DNA of 64,000 nt from CAWCFV01 sp963794995 (lineage in GTDB: Bacteria; Actinomycetota; Actinomycetes; JACCUZ01): contig CAWCFV010000002.1 in assembly GCA_963794995.1 (NCBI GenBank), forward strand, positions 1,612,001 to 1,676,000, given 5' to 3'. Position numbers and translations under genes: made by a program. The notes below the pieces were generated by a model, which ran no database searches, was not told the origin of the DNA, and saw only the letters and a program-made list of their open reading frames with translations. Numbering within the stretch: position 1 is the first letter of the stretch; each line of letters opens with the position of its first letter. Shown here in pieces: positions 53,815 to 62,439 of this stretch.

Positions 53815-55574
53815 GCACCGGGGCCAGCCGGCCGCGACGGCGCCCGGCGGACCTGTCCGAGCTGCCGTTCCCGCGGCACGAGGCGGTCCGCTGGTTCAGC
53901 CCCGGCATGCTGCTGCAGACGGCCAAGTTCGTCGCGCTGTCGGCGGTGTTCGGCTCCTACGCGGACAAGCGCGAGGTGCAGGCATCGGCGGCCACGCCAC
54001 CCTTCCACGACCACTCCGAGGGCACCGAGGCCTGGGTCGACTACGTCAGCGACGTGGGTGACGGCTTCGACGCGACCTACTCCGTCGCCTACCTGCTCGC
54101 CCAGCCGAAGCTCGACGTGACCCGCGCCGACGGCGGCGACTCCGTGTCCACCACCCGCGGCTCGGTCCTCGTGATGGGCGGTGACGAGGTGTACCCCGCG
54201 GCGTCGGCCAAGGCCTACGAGGAGCGCACCAAGGGGCCCTACAACGCGGCGCTGCCCCACGCCGAGGATCCCCCGGCGCTGTTCGCGGTTCCCGGCAACC
54301 ACGACTGGTACGACGGGCTGACCGCGTTCCTCAGGTTCTTCTGCCAGGGCGGCTGGGTCGGCGGCTGGCGGACCGAGCAGCGACGCAGCTACTTCGCGGT
54401 GCGGCTGCCGCAGCGGTGGTGGCTGCTCGGCATCGACATCCAGTTCGACACCTACATCGACGCGCCGCAGATCGAGTACTTCCGCGGCGTCGCCGAGCGC
54501 ATCGACGACGGCGACGGGATCGTGCTGTGCACCGCGAAGCCGAGCTGGGTCGAGGGCGGCCACGAGGGTGCCGAGGCGTTCGCGACGCTCGACTACTTCG
54601 TCGCGACGGTGCTCGGAAAGAAGCCCGAGCAGGTGCGCCTGATGCTCGCCGGTGACTCGCACCACTACGCGCGCTACGCCGAGGCGGACGGCGACCGGTC
54701 GCTGGTCACCTGCGGGGGCGGCGGCGCGTACCTCTCGGCGACCCATCCACCCGGTGAGCCGCTCACCGTGCCGCCCGCATCGCTGCACTCCGACCGTGTC
54801 GACCCGCCGCCGGCGGTGACGTTCGTCCCGCGGGCGACCTACCCGGACCCGGCCGAGTCAAGGCGGATGGCGCTGCGCGTCATCGACCGGCTGCCCCGGC
54901 GCAACCCGCAGTTCGTCGCGCTGATGGTGGCGCTACAGGCGGCGCTGGCGTACGTCCTCGTCACCAGCCTGCCCCGGCCCGCCGGCACCGGCGGCTCGCT
55001 GGCGCGCACCTGGGACGACCTGACACCGAGCTGGTCGGCCCTGTCCGCGTTCCGGCACCCGCTCGTGCTGCTGCTCGCCGGGGTGGCCGTCTGGAGCGCG
55101 ACCGCGTTCTACCGGCGCGGCGGCGCCCGCGGCCCCCTGGGTGGTGCCGCGCACGGCCTGGCCCACCTGGCGCTGGCCCTCGTGCTCGTGTGGGCCGCGG
55201 CCGCCCTGCCGGTGCCGCGGTCGTGGCCGGACTGGGCCGAGTTCTGGACCCGGCTTGCGCTGACCGGCCTGGCCGGCGGTGCGGCCGGCACGCTGCTGGT
55301 GGGCGGCTACCTCTACCTCGCGAGCCGGGCCGGCATCCATCTCAACGAGGTGTTCAGCGCCCAGTCGATCGAGGACCACAAGTGCTTCCTGCGGATGCAC
55401 GTACGCCCGGACGGCGACCTCGTCCTGCACCCGGTCGCGGTGCCGAGGGTCTGCCGCTCGTGGCGGGTGCCGGCCCGGGCGGCAGACGGCGACCCGTGGC
55501 TGGAGCCGGCCGCCCCCCTCGGCACCCGGCTCGCCGAGCCACCCGTCGCGATCCGGCGGGAGGTGAGGGCATGA
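53811..55574 (+). CDS. Membrane-anchored metallophosphoesterase
   Basis: A 587-residue protein with an N-terminal calcineurin-like phosphoesterase domain and four C-terminal membrane helices (around 370-390, 415-433, 445-463 and 485-508). Metal motifs are MGGDEVYP, VPGNHDWYDG (about 160) and LAGDSHHYARY (about 278). The usual first motif D-x-H is replaced by SDVGDGFDATY. A cytosolic tail of about 65 residues ends the protein. GTG 53811 overlaps the GMC stop; its stop overlaps the hydrolase ATG. Substrate unknown; a lipid phosphate or nucleotide is possible. Confidence 0.87.
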   Translation: MSTGASRPRRRPADLSELPFPRHEAVRWFSPGMLLQTAKFVALSAVFGSYADKREVQASAATPPFHDHSEGTEAWVDYVSDVGDGFDATYSVAYLLAQPKLDVTRADGGDSVSTTRGSVLVMGGDEVYPAASAKAYEERTKGPYNAALPHAEDPPALFAVPGNHDWYDGLTAFLRFFCQGGWVGGWRTEQRRSYFAVRLPQRWWLLGIDIQFDTYIDAPQIEYFRGVAERIDDGDGIVLCTAKPSWVEGGHEGAEAFATLDYFVATVLGKKPEQVRLMLAGDSHHYARYAEADGDRSLVTCGGGGAYLSATHPPGEPLTVPPASLHSDRVDPPPAVTFVPRATYPDPAESRRMALRVIDRLPRRNPQFVALMVALQAALAYVLVTSLPRPAGTGGSLARTWDDLTPSWSALSAFRHPLVLLLAGVAVWSATAFYRRGGARGPLGGAAHGLAHLALALVLVWAAAALPVPRSWPDWAEFWTRLALTGLAGGAAGTLLVGGYLYLASRAGIHLNEVFSAQSIEDHKCFLRMHVRPDGDLVLHPVAVPRVCRSWRVPARAADGDPWLEPAAPLGTRLAEPPVAIRREVRA

Positions 55575-56629
55575 CGGTGACCGCCCCCTCGCGCCCCACC
55601 ACCCGCGCCGACCACCGCACCGAGGTGGTCCCGCTCACGGCGCTGGACGGCCGGCCGCTGACGGTGGTCCACGTGCGGGGGCGGCACGAGCCCACCCGGG
55701 GACCGGTGCTCGTCGTGCACGGCGCGGGTGTGCGCGCCGAGCTGTTCCGTCCCCCGCTGCCCCACACGTTCGTCGACGCGCTGCTCGACGCCGGCTGGGA
55801 CGTCTGGCTGCTGAACTGGCGGGCGTCGATCGACCTCGACCCGGTGCCGTGGACCCTGGACGAGGCGGCCGCCTACGACCACCCGGCGGCCGTCCGCCAC
55901 GTCCTCGCGGCCACCGGGGCGGACACCCTCAAGGCGGTCGTGCACTGCCAGGGGTCGACGTCGTTCACCATGTCGGCGATCGCGGGGCTCCTGCCGGAGG
56001 TCGACACGGTCGTCAGCAACGCGGTCTCCCTGCACCCGGTCGTGCCGAGGTTCTCGACGTTCAAGATCGGCCGCGTGTCGCCGCTGGTGGGCCGCGTCCT
56101 GCCGCACGTGTCCCCGGCCTGGGGCGACAAGCCGGCCGGCGCCCTGTCCCGTGCGCTCGTTCTCCTCGTCCGCGCGACCCACCACGAGTGCCGCAACACG
56201 GTCTGCAAGATGGTGAGCTTCACCTACGGCACCGGCTGGCCGGCGCTGTGGTCGCACGCCAACCTCGACGACGCCACCCACGACTGGGTCCGCGGAGAGT
56301 TCGCCGAGGTCCCCTTCACCTTCTTCCACCAGATGGACCGCAGCATCCGGGCCGGCCACCTGGTGCCGGTGAGCGCCCTCGAGGGGCTGCTGCCGTCGTA
56401 CGTCCGCGAGGCACCCCGCACCGACGCCCGCTTCGTCTTCCTCGCCGGCGAGGACAACCACTGCTTCCTGCCGGAGAGCCAGCAGCGATCGTTCCAGCAC
56501 TTCGCCCGCCACCGGCCGGGCCGGGACGCGCTGCACCGGTTCCGGGGCTACGGCCACCTCGACGTCTTCCTCGGCAAGCGGGCCGCGCAGGACACCTTCC
56601 CGCTGATCCTCGAGGAGCTGGCCCGATGA
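55571..56629 (+). CDS. Alpha/beta hydrolase with Cys at the nucleophile elbow
   Basis: A 352-residue alpha/beta hydrolase. The oxyanion motif is VVHGAG (48-53). The nucleophile elbow reads VHCQGST, placing Cys126 where GHSMG enzymes have Ser. Probable acid is Asp near 295 (AGEDNHCF) and His near 329 (GYGHLDVF). Cys nucleophiles occur in PHA synthases and dienelactone hydrolase, so acyl transfer or polymerisation is as likely as hydrolysis. In other bacteria similar domains are found fused to GMC oxidases; here they are encoded separately but coupled. Confidence 0.88.
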   Translation: MTVTAPSRPTTRADHRTEVVPLTALDGRPLTVVHVRGRHEPTRGPVLVVHGAGVRAELFRPPLPHTFVDALLDAGWDVWLLNWRASIDLDPVPWTLDEAAAYDHPAAVRHVLAATGADTLKAVVHCQGSTSFTMSAIAGLLPEVDTVVSNAVSLHPVVPRFSTFKIGRVSPLVGRVLPHVSPAWGDKPAGALSRALVLLVRATHHECRNTVCKMVSFTYGTGWPALWSHANLDDATHDWVRGEFAEVPFTFFHQMDRSIRAGHLVPVSALEGLLPSYVREAPRTDARFVFLAGEDNHCFLPESQQRSFQHFARHRPGRDALHRFRGYGHLDVFLGKRAAQDTFPLILEELAR

Positions 56630-57552
56630 CGGCCGGTGGCCTCCTGCCACTCGCCCGCGCCGTGCTCTCGGCCGCGCCGTCGGCCCTGCCCCGCCGGCAG
56701 CGCCGCCTCACCGGCCGGCACGCGCTGGTCGACGGCATCCCCTTCACGCTGCCGGTCGACTCGTCCCGCACCCCCGCGCTGATGGCCGCCTTCCCGGTCG
56801 ACGCGGCCGGCGCCGCCGCCCTGCTGCCCGGGGGTGAGCTGCACCCGGTGCGGCTGCCCGGTGGGCGGGCGCTGCTCGTGGTGACGGTCGTGAACTACGT
56901 GACGACCGACATCGGGCGCTACGTCGAGTACTCCCTGGCGATCGCCTGCACCTTCGGCCCGCGACCCGCGCCGGCCCTGCTGCCCGGGCTGCTCCGGGGG
57001 CACTACGGCACCGGTCAGTTCGTCGTGGACCTCCCGGTGAGCAGCGAGGTCTCGGTCAAGGGCGGCAAGGGGATCTGGGGCATGCCCAAGCACCAGGCCA
57101 ACCTCGACTTCACCATCGGGGCCACCGAGGTCTCCAGCCAGTACGACGTCGACGGCCTGCTCGGTGCCCGCGTCGAGATCGACCGGCCACCGGCCACCGC
57201 GCTGCCGCTCGACATCGGCGCGGTCAACTACTGCGCCTACCGCGGCATGGTGATGAAGTCATCGGTCTACTTCCGCGGGGCGGCCGACGTCGCAATCGGC
57301 CGCTCGGCCCGGGCCCGGCTGACCCTGGGCGACGCACCGCAGGTGGCCGCCCTGAGGACGCTCGACATCGCACCCGCACCGGTGTTCACGGCGTTCTTCC
57401 CGGAGACCACGGGGGTCCTCGACGACCACTTCGAGTGCTGGTTCCTCACCAGCGAGCGCGAGATCGACCGGCAGCCCGAGGGCCTGGAGTCGGTGACCGG
57501 TCTCGGGCTCTCGCAGGAGTGGCTGGACCCGCCCAAGGCCCGGGTGGGCTGA
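56626..57552 (+). CDS. Acetoacetate decarboxylase-like protein
   Basis: A 308-residue member of the ADC superfamily. The Schiff-base region is SVKGGKGIWGMPKHQANLDF (about 144-163), with several lysines, and HYGTGQFVVDLPV precedes it. Other superfamily members act as aldolase-dehydratases or beta-keto-acid decarboxylases, so the reaction is open; a keto acid from the GMC product is plausible. ATG 56626 overlaps the hydrolase stop. Confidence 0.85.
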   Translation: MTAGGLLPLARAVLSAAPSALPRRQRRLTGRHALVDGIPFTLPVDSSRTPALMAAFPVDAAGAAALLPGGELHPVRLPGGRALLVVTVVNYVTTDIGRYVEYSLAIACTFGPRPAPALLPGLLRGHYGTGQFVVDLPVSSEVSVKGGKGIWGMPKHQANLDFTIGATEVSSQYDVDGLLGARVEIDRPPATALPLDIGAVNYCAYRGMVMKSSVYFRGAADVAIGRSARARLTLGDAPQVAALRTLDIAPAPVFTAFFPETTGVLDDHFECWFLTSEREIDRQPEGLESVTGLGLSQEWLDPPKARVG

Positions 57553-57555
57553 GCC

Positions 57556-58041
57556 GTGAAGGCCGTCCTCCTGCTCGTCAACGCGCTGTACTTCCTGTTC
57601 GGCGCGAGCATGTACATGGGCACCATGTGGGTGCTGCGGTTCTTCCTGTATCCGACGTGGCGCAGCCTGACCCCGGACAACGTCGGTGAGCACTTCGGCG
57701 TGCCGACGATCCTCGCCACGAAGTTCTTCACCGTCGTCGTGCCGCCGATGTTCCTGTCGGGCATCGTGCTGGTCGTCACCGAGTGGGGCGACCCGCTGGT
57801 CTGGCTCGCGGCGGTCTGTCTCGTCGGCATCATCGTGCTCACCTACGTCGGCCAGCAGATCATCATCCCGGTCAACAAGAAGATCCGTGGCGGGGAGTAC
57901 GACGGGCCGGCCGGCCTCACCCCGCTGCTGAACCGCTGGATGCTGCTGAACAACATCCGGTTCGTCGCCTCGACCATCACCTGGGCCGCCATCGTCTGGT
58001 ACCTCGCAGCCAAGCCCGACCTGCTGGACGCGCTGCGGTGA
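57556..58041 (+). CDS. Small four-helix membrane protein (DUF1772/anthrone-oxygenase-like)
   Basis: A 161-residue integral membrane protein. Four hydrophobic helices are seen (about 3-24, 54-75, 82-102 and 135-152), with conserved charged motifs VNKKIRGGEYDG and LNRWMLLNNIRF between helices 3 and 4. That N-x-W-x5-N-x-R pattern resembles DUF1772, which includes anthrone oxygenases, but the match is tentative. GTG 57556 follows the upstream stop by 3 nt. Confidence 0.78.
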   Translation: MKAVLLLVNALYFLFGASMYMGTMWVLRFFLYPTWRSLTPDNVGEHFGVPTILATKFFTVVVPPMFLSGIVLVVTEWGDPLVWLAAVCLVGIIVLTYVGQQIIIPVNKKIRGGEYDGPAGLTPLLNRWMLLNNIRFVASTITWAAIVWYLAAKPDLLDALR

Positions 58042-58466
58042 ACGCCGTCGACCGGCTGCTGTCCGACCGGCTCCGCGGCGCGGTCGCCGCGGTCGCCGCG
58101 ATCACGGTGGTCTCCGGCCTCGGCCAGCTCGTCCTGCCCGGGCTGGTGCTGGACGCCCTCGGCGCCGAGTCGACGCCCACGACCCGGCACTTCTTCGCGA
58201 CCGTCGGCATGTTCATGGCAGTCGTCGGGGCGGTCACGCTGCACGCCCTGGTCGCACCGGAGCCACCGGCGTACGTCGTGCTGTGGGCCGCCCTGCAGAA
58301 GGCCGGCGCGGTGGCCGCGGTGACCGTCGGTGTCGCACGCGACCTGTTCGACCCGCTCGCGCTCGCGGTCGCCGGGTTCGACCTGCTCTCCGCCGCGCTG
58401 GCCTTCGTCCTCTGGCAGCGGCTGCGCACCTCGGTACCCGGGCGGCACCAGCGGGTGACGGCATGA
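58038..58466 (+). CDS. Small membrane protein
   Basis: A 142-residue protein with four predicted helices and few polar motifs. Unrecognised family. GTG 58038 lies in a GTGA overlap with the upstream membrane gene and its stop overlaps the patatin ATG, so it is tightly bound to the operon. It could form a pair with the preceding membrane protein. Confidence 0.72.
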   Translation: MNAVDRLLSDRLRGAVAAVAAITVVSGLGQLVLPGLVLDALGAESTPTTRHFFATVGMFMAVVGAVTLHALVAPEPPAYVVLWAALQKAGAVAAVTVGVARDLFDPLALAVAGFDLLSAALAFVLWQRLRTSVPGRHQRVTA

Positions 58467-59809
58467 GGAGGTCGCTCGTCCTCGCCGGGGGCGGTATGCG
58501 GGTCGCCTGGCAGACCGGCGTGGTGCGCGCGCTGACCGAGCACGGGCTGGCGTTCGACCACGTCGACGGCACGTCCGGCGGCATCATGACCACCGGCATG
58601 ATGCTGTCCGGGCTCGACCCCCCCGAGATGTCCCGCCGCTGGGCCGACCTCGACGTGAAGGACTTCGCCTCCCCGCTGCCGGTCGCCGACTACCTGCGCG
58701 GCCCCTGGGCGCTGCCGGCCCTCGGGGACGCCGACGGCATCCGCACGAAGGTCTTCCCGCACCTGGGCATCGACTGCGACGCGATCCGCGGCTCGACGGT
58801 CGAGGGCACCTTCAACCTCGTCGACTTCGTGACCAAGACCTGCGTCCCCGTCCCGCACACCGAGGTGGACCCCGACCTGCTCGCCGCAGGCATGTCGCTC
58901 CCCCTGGCGATGCCGCCGCTGCGCCGCGGCGAGCGGGTCTGGACGGACGCGGTCTGGGTCAAGGACGCCAACGTCACCGAGGCCCTGCGGCGCGGGGCCG
59001 ACGAGGTCTGGCTGGTGTGGGCCATCGGCAACTCGCCGTACTGGGGGGACGGCCCGCTCGAGCAGTACGTGCACATGATCGAGATGAGCGCCAACGGCGC
59101 GCTGTTCGCCGAGCTCGACGCCGCCCGGCAGGCGGGCCGCGACTTCCGGCTGCACGTCGTGCGCCCCCGGCACCCGCTGCCCCTCGACACCGAGCTCTTC
59201 GCCGGGCGCATCAGCACCGCGGCCCTGGTCGACATCGGCTACCGGGACGCCTGGGAGTATCTCGACCAGCCGCACCCGGACGGTGTCGCGAAGGACCCCA
59301 CCTGCACGGTGATGACCGAGCCCGCCGTCGGGGTCCGCCTGACCGAACGGCTGCGCGGCCGACTCGACGGGGACGCCCTGACCCTCACCGTCACGACCGA
59401 GCTGGCGCTCGAGGCGGCACCGGGCGGTGGACCGACCCGGCTCGTCGGCCACGTGGACCACGCACCGTGGGGCGGTCGGCTGCCGTTGGCCGACGGCCGG
59501 GTCGAGGTCGACGGGGCGACGGTCGCGCACAGCGGCCGGGTGCGCGTCGACGGTCGGTGGGTGTCGCTCTCGGCCCGACGCGAGCTCGCCGACGACGAGG
59601 GACTGGACGCCTGGGCGGACGTCAGCACCGCCGTCCTCAGCACCAGCGACGGGGCCGAGACCACCCTGCGCCTCGGTCCGCTGGACGCGGCGCGCGCGCT
59701 GGCCTCGGTCGAGCCCGTCGGCGCGCACGGCGCCCTCGACCGGGCGGGCGCGCTGGCGCGGCTGGGCCGGACCGGGCTGCGCCGGGTTCTCACCACGTAC
59801 GGGACATGA
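58463..59809 (+). CDS. Patatin-like phospholipase
   Basis: A 448-residue lipid acyl hydrolase. The glycine-rich oxyanion loop is LAGGGMRVAWQ (7-17), the nucleophile is Ser38 in DGTSGGIM (GxSxG), and the dyad Asp is probably in VWTDAVW. Patatin domains hydrolyse phospholipid or neutral-lipid esters. The C-terminal 150 residues (after VAKDPT) form an additional beta-rich domain of unknown function. ATG 58463 overlaps the upstream stop. Confidence 0.9.
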   Translation: MRRSLVLAGGGMRVAWQTGVVRALTEHGLAFDHVDGTSGGIMTTGMMLSGLDPPEMSRRWADLDVKDFASPLPVADYLRGPWALPALGDADGIRTKVFPHLGIDCDAIRGSTVEGTFNLVDFVTKTCVPVPHTEVDPDLLAAGMSLPLAMPPLRRGERVWTDAVWVKDANVTEALRRGADEVWLVWAIGNSPYWGDGPLEQYVHMIEMSANGALFAELDAARQAGRDFRLHVVRPRHPLPLDTELFAGRISTAALVDIGYRDAWEYLDQPHPDGVAKDPTCTVMTEPAVGVRLTERLRGRLDGDALTLTVTTELALEAAPGGGPTRLVGHVDHAPWGGRLPLADGRVEVDGATVAHSGRVRVDGRWVSLSARRELADDEGLDAWADVSTAVLSTSDGAETTLRLGPLDAARALASVEPVGAHGALDRAGALARLGRTGLRRVLTTYGT

Positions 59810-59823
59810 CAGGGGGAACAGGG

Positions 59824-61059
59824 ATGGACAGGGAGCGGAAGAAGTCCAGGCGGGCCCACGTGTCGGCAGTGGCCGTGGGCGTGCAGGTGCTCGAGACACG
59901 GCTGGACGTGGCGCTCGCCCAGGGACTCGGTCCTGACCAGCGGGCGGCGGCTGACGGCGTGCGCCGGCTCCTGCGCGCGGCGGAGGACGCGGCCTACGGC
60001 ATCGACCCGCGCACGGGGTTCCTCGGCCGCTGGTGGCAGGGCACCCTCGTCGAGGTCGCCTTCCAGAACCTGCACGCCGCGCGGGCCCAGATGGTCGACG
60101 TCTACGCCGACGAGGAGATCGCCGCCGAGATCCCCGCGGCGCTCGCGCGCTCCCAGCAGTCGCTTCACCCCGACGACCCACGCCGGCTGGCCGGTGAGGC
60201 CCTGACCCGGATGGCACTCGTGCAACAGCGGGCGTTCCTGCGCCGGGCGATCGAGGACTCGTACGACGCGATGGACCGGCAGCACGAACGCCTGCGCAGC
60301 TTCCGCAACATCATCCTGATGTCGGCGCTGAGCATGGCAGTCCTCGTCGCCTCCACCGTCCTCGTCGTGCGCGCCAACCCGACCTACATCCCGCTGTGCT
60401 TCGGGGCGAGCGGGCAGGGCATCGAGGGCGCCTTGTTCAACTGCCCGACGGGCACCGGCGTCCCGGGCAGCCGGGGGAGCGACATCGTCGTGGTCGCGCT
60501 GCTCGGCCTGCTCGGCGGCGCGCTCGCCGCGGCGGTGTCGATCCGCAACCTGCGCGGCACCTCCACGCCCTACGACGTGCCGGTCGCGCTGGCCCTGCTC
60601 AAGGTCCCCCTCGGCGCCTTCACCGCGATCGTGGGCCTCGTGGCCCTGCAGGGCAGCTTCGTCCCGGGCCTGTCCGCCCTGGACTCGCAGCAGCAGATCC
60701 TGGCGTACGCCCTGCTGCTGGGCTACGCCCAGCAGGTGTTCACGTTCTCCCTGGACCGCCGCGCCCAGACCCTGCTCGACGGCCTGCCGGCGAAGGACCC
60801 GACGGTCGCCCCGGCCAGGATCACCGAGCCCGCGGCACCCCAGGTGCTGCCCGCCCCTCCGCCACGACCGCGCCCCACCGTGCCGCCGGACGACCGCTTC
60901 GGTGCCGTCCCGGCGCAGGGGCCGTCACCTCTCGACGACAGCGGCATCGACCTGCGCGACGAGCTCGAGGTGCTCCCTCCCCCGCCCGATGCCGACGACC
61001 TCGTGCAGGACGACGACAGCCGTCCGATGCCCAACGTCCCGGTAGGAGACCACCGCTGA
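59824..61059 (+). CDS. Multi-TM protein with cytoplasmic helical domain and Pro-rich tail
   Basis: A 411-residue protein I do not recognise. Residues 1-155 are soluble and mainly helical (EDSYDAMDRQHERLRSF). Four membrane helices follow (about 162-181, 222-241, 257-278 and 293-311), with a Cys-bearing loop after the first (LCFGASG...FNCPTG). The tail is proline-rich and acidic. ATG 59824 follows GGGGGAACAGGG; another ATG at 59806 overlaps the patatin stop. Its own stop overlaps the next start (TGATG). Confidence 0.72.
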   Translation: MDRERKKSRRAHVSAVAVGVQVLETRLDVALAQGLGPDQRAAADGVRRLLRAAEDAAYGIDPRTGFLGRWWQGTLVEVAFQNLHAARAQMVDVYADEEIAAEIPAALARSQQSLHPDDPRRLAGEALTRMALVQQRAFLRRAIEDSYDAMDRQHERLRSFRNIILMSALSMAVLVASTVLVVRANPTYIPLCFGASGQGIEGALFNCPTGTGVPGSRGSDIVVVALLGLLGGALAAAVSIRNLRGTSTPYDVPVALALLKVPLGAFTAIVGLVALQGSFVPGLSALDSQQQILAYALLLGYAQQVFTFSLDRRAQTLLDGLPAKDPTVAPARITEPAAPQVLPAPPPRPRPTVPPDDRFGAVPAQGPSPLDDSGIDLRDELEVLPPPPDADDLVQDDDSRPMPNVPVGDHR

Positions 61060-61739
61060 TGCGCAGCTATCCGCAGGCCAAGGAGTTCGCCCAGCAGCAG
61101 CACCGCAGCGGCTCGACGTCCTGGCGCAACCTGTGCCAGATGTTCTCCCGGCAGTGCGTGGGGGCACCTCCCTTCGGCGCATCCGCGCGCGAGGCCTTCA
61201 ACGCCACGCCCGAGACCCACCGGCACCAGTCGAGCCCGCCGCCGGCCGGCGCGATCGCCTACTACGGCTTCCCGGACCGCGGGGCCGGGCACGCGGTGTT
61301 CGTCGTCAACGGCGGCTTCGTGTGGTCCAACGACATCCTGCGGTCCGGACAGATCGACCGGGTGCGCTGGGACGTGTTCGTCAGCCGGTGGAAGCTGCCC
61401 TACCGGGGCTGGATCTCCGGCACGCCGTCGGGCGACGAGCTGCCGGTGCAGCGGCCGGCGAGGCGCGACGAGCTGCCCGGCTACCGCCAGGCGCGCAAGG
61501 TCTACGCGAGCAAGATGCGGCTGGAGCAGGACGACTCCGACAGCGTGTGGAACCTGCAGGTGGCGCTCATGGCGCGGGGCTTCGAGTTCGAGGACGGGCC
61601 GACCGCCTACTACGGCCGGCACACCCGACGCAGCGTGGCCGGCTTCCAGCGGCGCCGGGGCTGGCAGGGCCGCGACGCCGACGGCATCGCCGGGCCGCAG
61701 ACGGTCGACCGGCTCGGGCTCGTCTGGGTCGACGGGTGA
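61059..61739 (+). CDS. Peptidoglycan-binding domain protein
   Basis: A 226-residue protein with no signal peptide. The N-terminal half contains SWRNLCQMFSRQCVGAPPFG, PPPAGAIAYYG and GHAVFVVNGGFVWSNDI, resembling the CHAP/NlpC-like amidase context of phage endolysins. It has a conserved Cys and His but no clear full triad. The C-terminal 70 residues form a PG_binding_1 domain (DSVWNLQVALMARGFEFEDG ... SVAGFQRRRGWQG-DADGIAGPQTVDRLGL). It may trim or anchor to the cell wall. Confidence 0.8.
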   Translation: MRSYPQAKEFAQQQHRSGSTSWRNLCQMFSRQCVGAPPFGASAREAFNATPETHRHQSSPPPAGAIAYYGFPDRGAGHAVFVVNGGFVWSNDILRSGQIDRVRWDVFVSRWKLPYRGWISGTPSGDELPVQRPARRDELPGYRQARKVYASKMRLEQDDSDSVWNLQVALMARGFEFEDGPTAYYGRHTRRSVAGFQRRRGWQGRDADGIAGPQTVDRLGLVWVDG

Positions 61740-62317
61740 GCGGCGTCCGCGACGACCATGACGTCCGGGGCGTCCGGGGCGTCCGGGACGGCCGTGACGT
61801 CGGGACCGACCTCGACCAGCTGCGCACCTCGGCCCGCGGGTGGCACGGCGTGCAGCTGGCCGTGCTCGGCTTCATCGGGCTGTGCGGAGCGCTCACCGAG
61901 GCCTCCGGCGCCACCGGGCCGCGGTGGCTGCAGCTGCTCGCGGGGGCGCTGGTCATCCTCGCCCTCGTCGTGGCGTGCGCCGCGACCGTGCTCGTCGCCG
62001 GTGAGGCCTGGCCGCTCCGGGCGGCCCGCGGAACGGCAGAGGCACAGGCGCGGCACGCGTCGAGCCGGCTGCGGGTCGGGGTCGGCCTCACCTTCGTGGC
62101 CGTCGCGATGACCGCGCTGGCGACCAGCTCGTCGTGGTGGCCCGCCGGGGAGGGCGAGTCGGCGCTGGTCACCGTGTCGACCGGCCAGGGGAGCGTCTGC
62201 GGCACGCTGCTCGACTCCTCGGACGGCACGCTGCTCGTCGAGGTGTCCGGTCGCCGGATCGCCGTGCCCCTGGGGCAGGTGCTCGGGCTGGCCCCGGCGG
62301 GGAGCTGTCCCGGCTGA
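61736..62317 (+). CDS. Hypothetical membrane protein
   Basis: A 193-residue protein with three predicted helices (about 40-60, 66-88 and 116-134) and a small outer C-terminal domain with two Cys (GSVCGTLL and AGSCPG). An Asp/Arg/Val-Gly repeat (DVRGVRGVRDGRD) opens the N-terminus. No family recognised. GTG 61736 lies in a GTGA overlap. Last gene of the operon. Confidence 0.68.
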   Translation: MSGVRDDHDVRGVRGVRDGRDVGTDLDQLRTSARGWHGVQLAVLGFIGLCGALTEASGATGPRWLQLLAGALVILALVVACAATVLVAGEAWPLRAARGTAEAQARHASSRLRVGVGLTFVAVAMTALATSSSWWPAGEGESALVTVSTGQGSVCGTLLDSSDGTLLVEVSGRRIAVPLGQVLGLAPAGSCPG

Positions 62318-62326
62318 CCCGGTCGA

Positions 62327-62360
62327 CCGCAGGGGCCGCTTCGTACGGCGGCCCCTGCGG
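62327..62360 (+). terminator. Operon terminator
   Basis: A 13-bp perfect stem CCGCAGGGGCCGC/GCGGCCCCTGCGG with an 8-nt loop, 10 nt past the last stop of the GMC-patatin operon. Confidence 0.8.
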
Positions 62361-62426
62361 CCCTGCGGCGGTCACGGGTGTCCACGACGGCCGGATATCG
62401 GGGTGCGCGGCCCGGCGTCGACGGCC

Positions 62427-62432
62427 TACGGT
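62427..62432 (+). promoter_or_regulatory. -10 box for serine hydrolase (leaderless)
   Basis: TACGGT followed by seven bases and ATG 62440; no SD present. Confidence 0.5.
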
Positions 62433-62439
62433 GCCCCGG

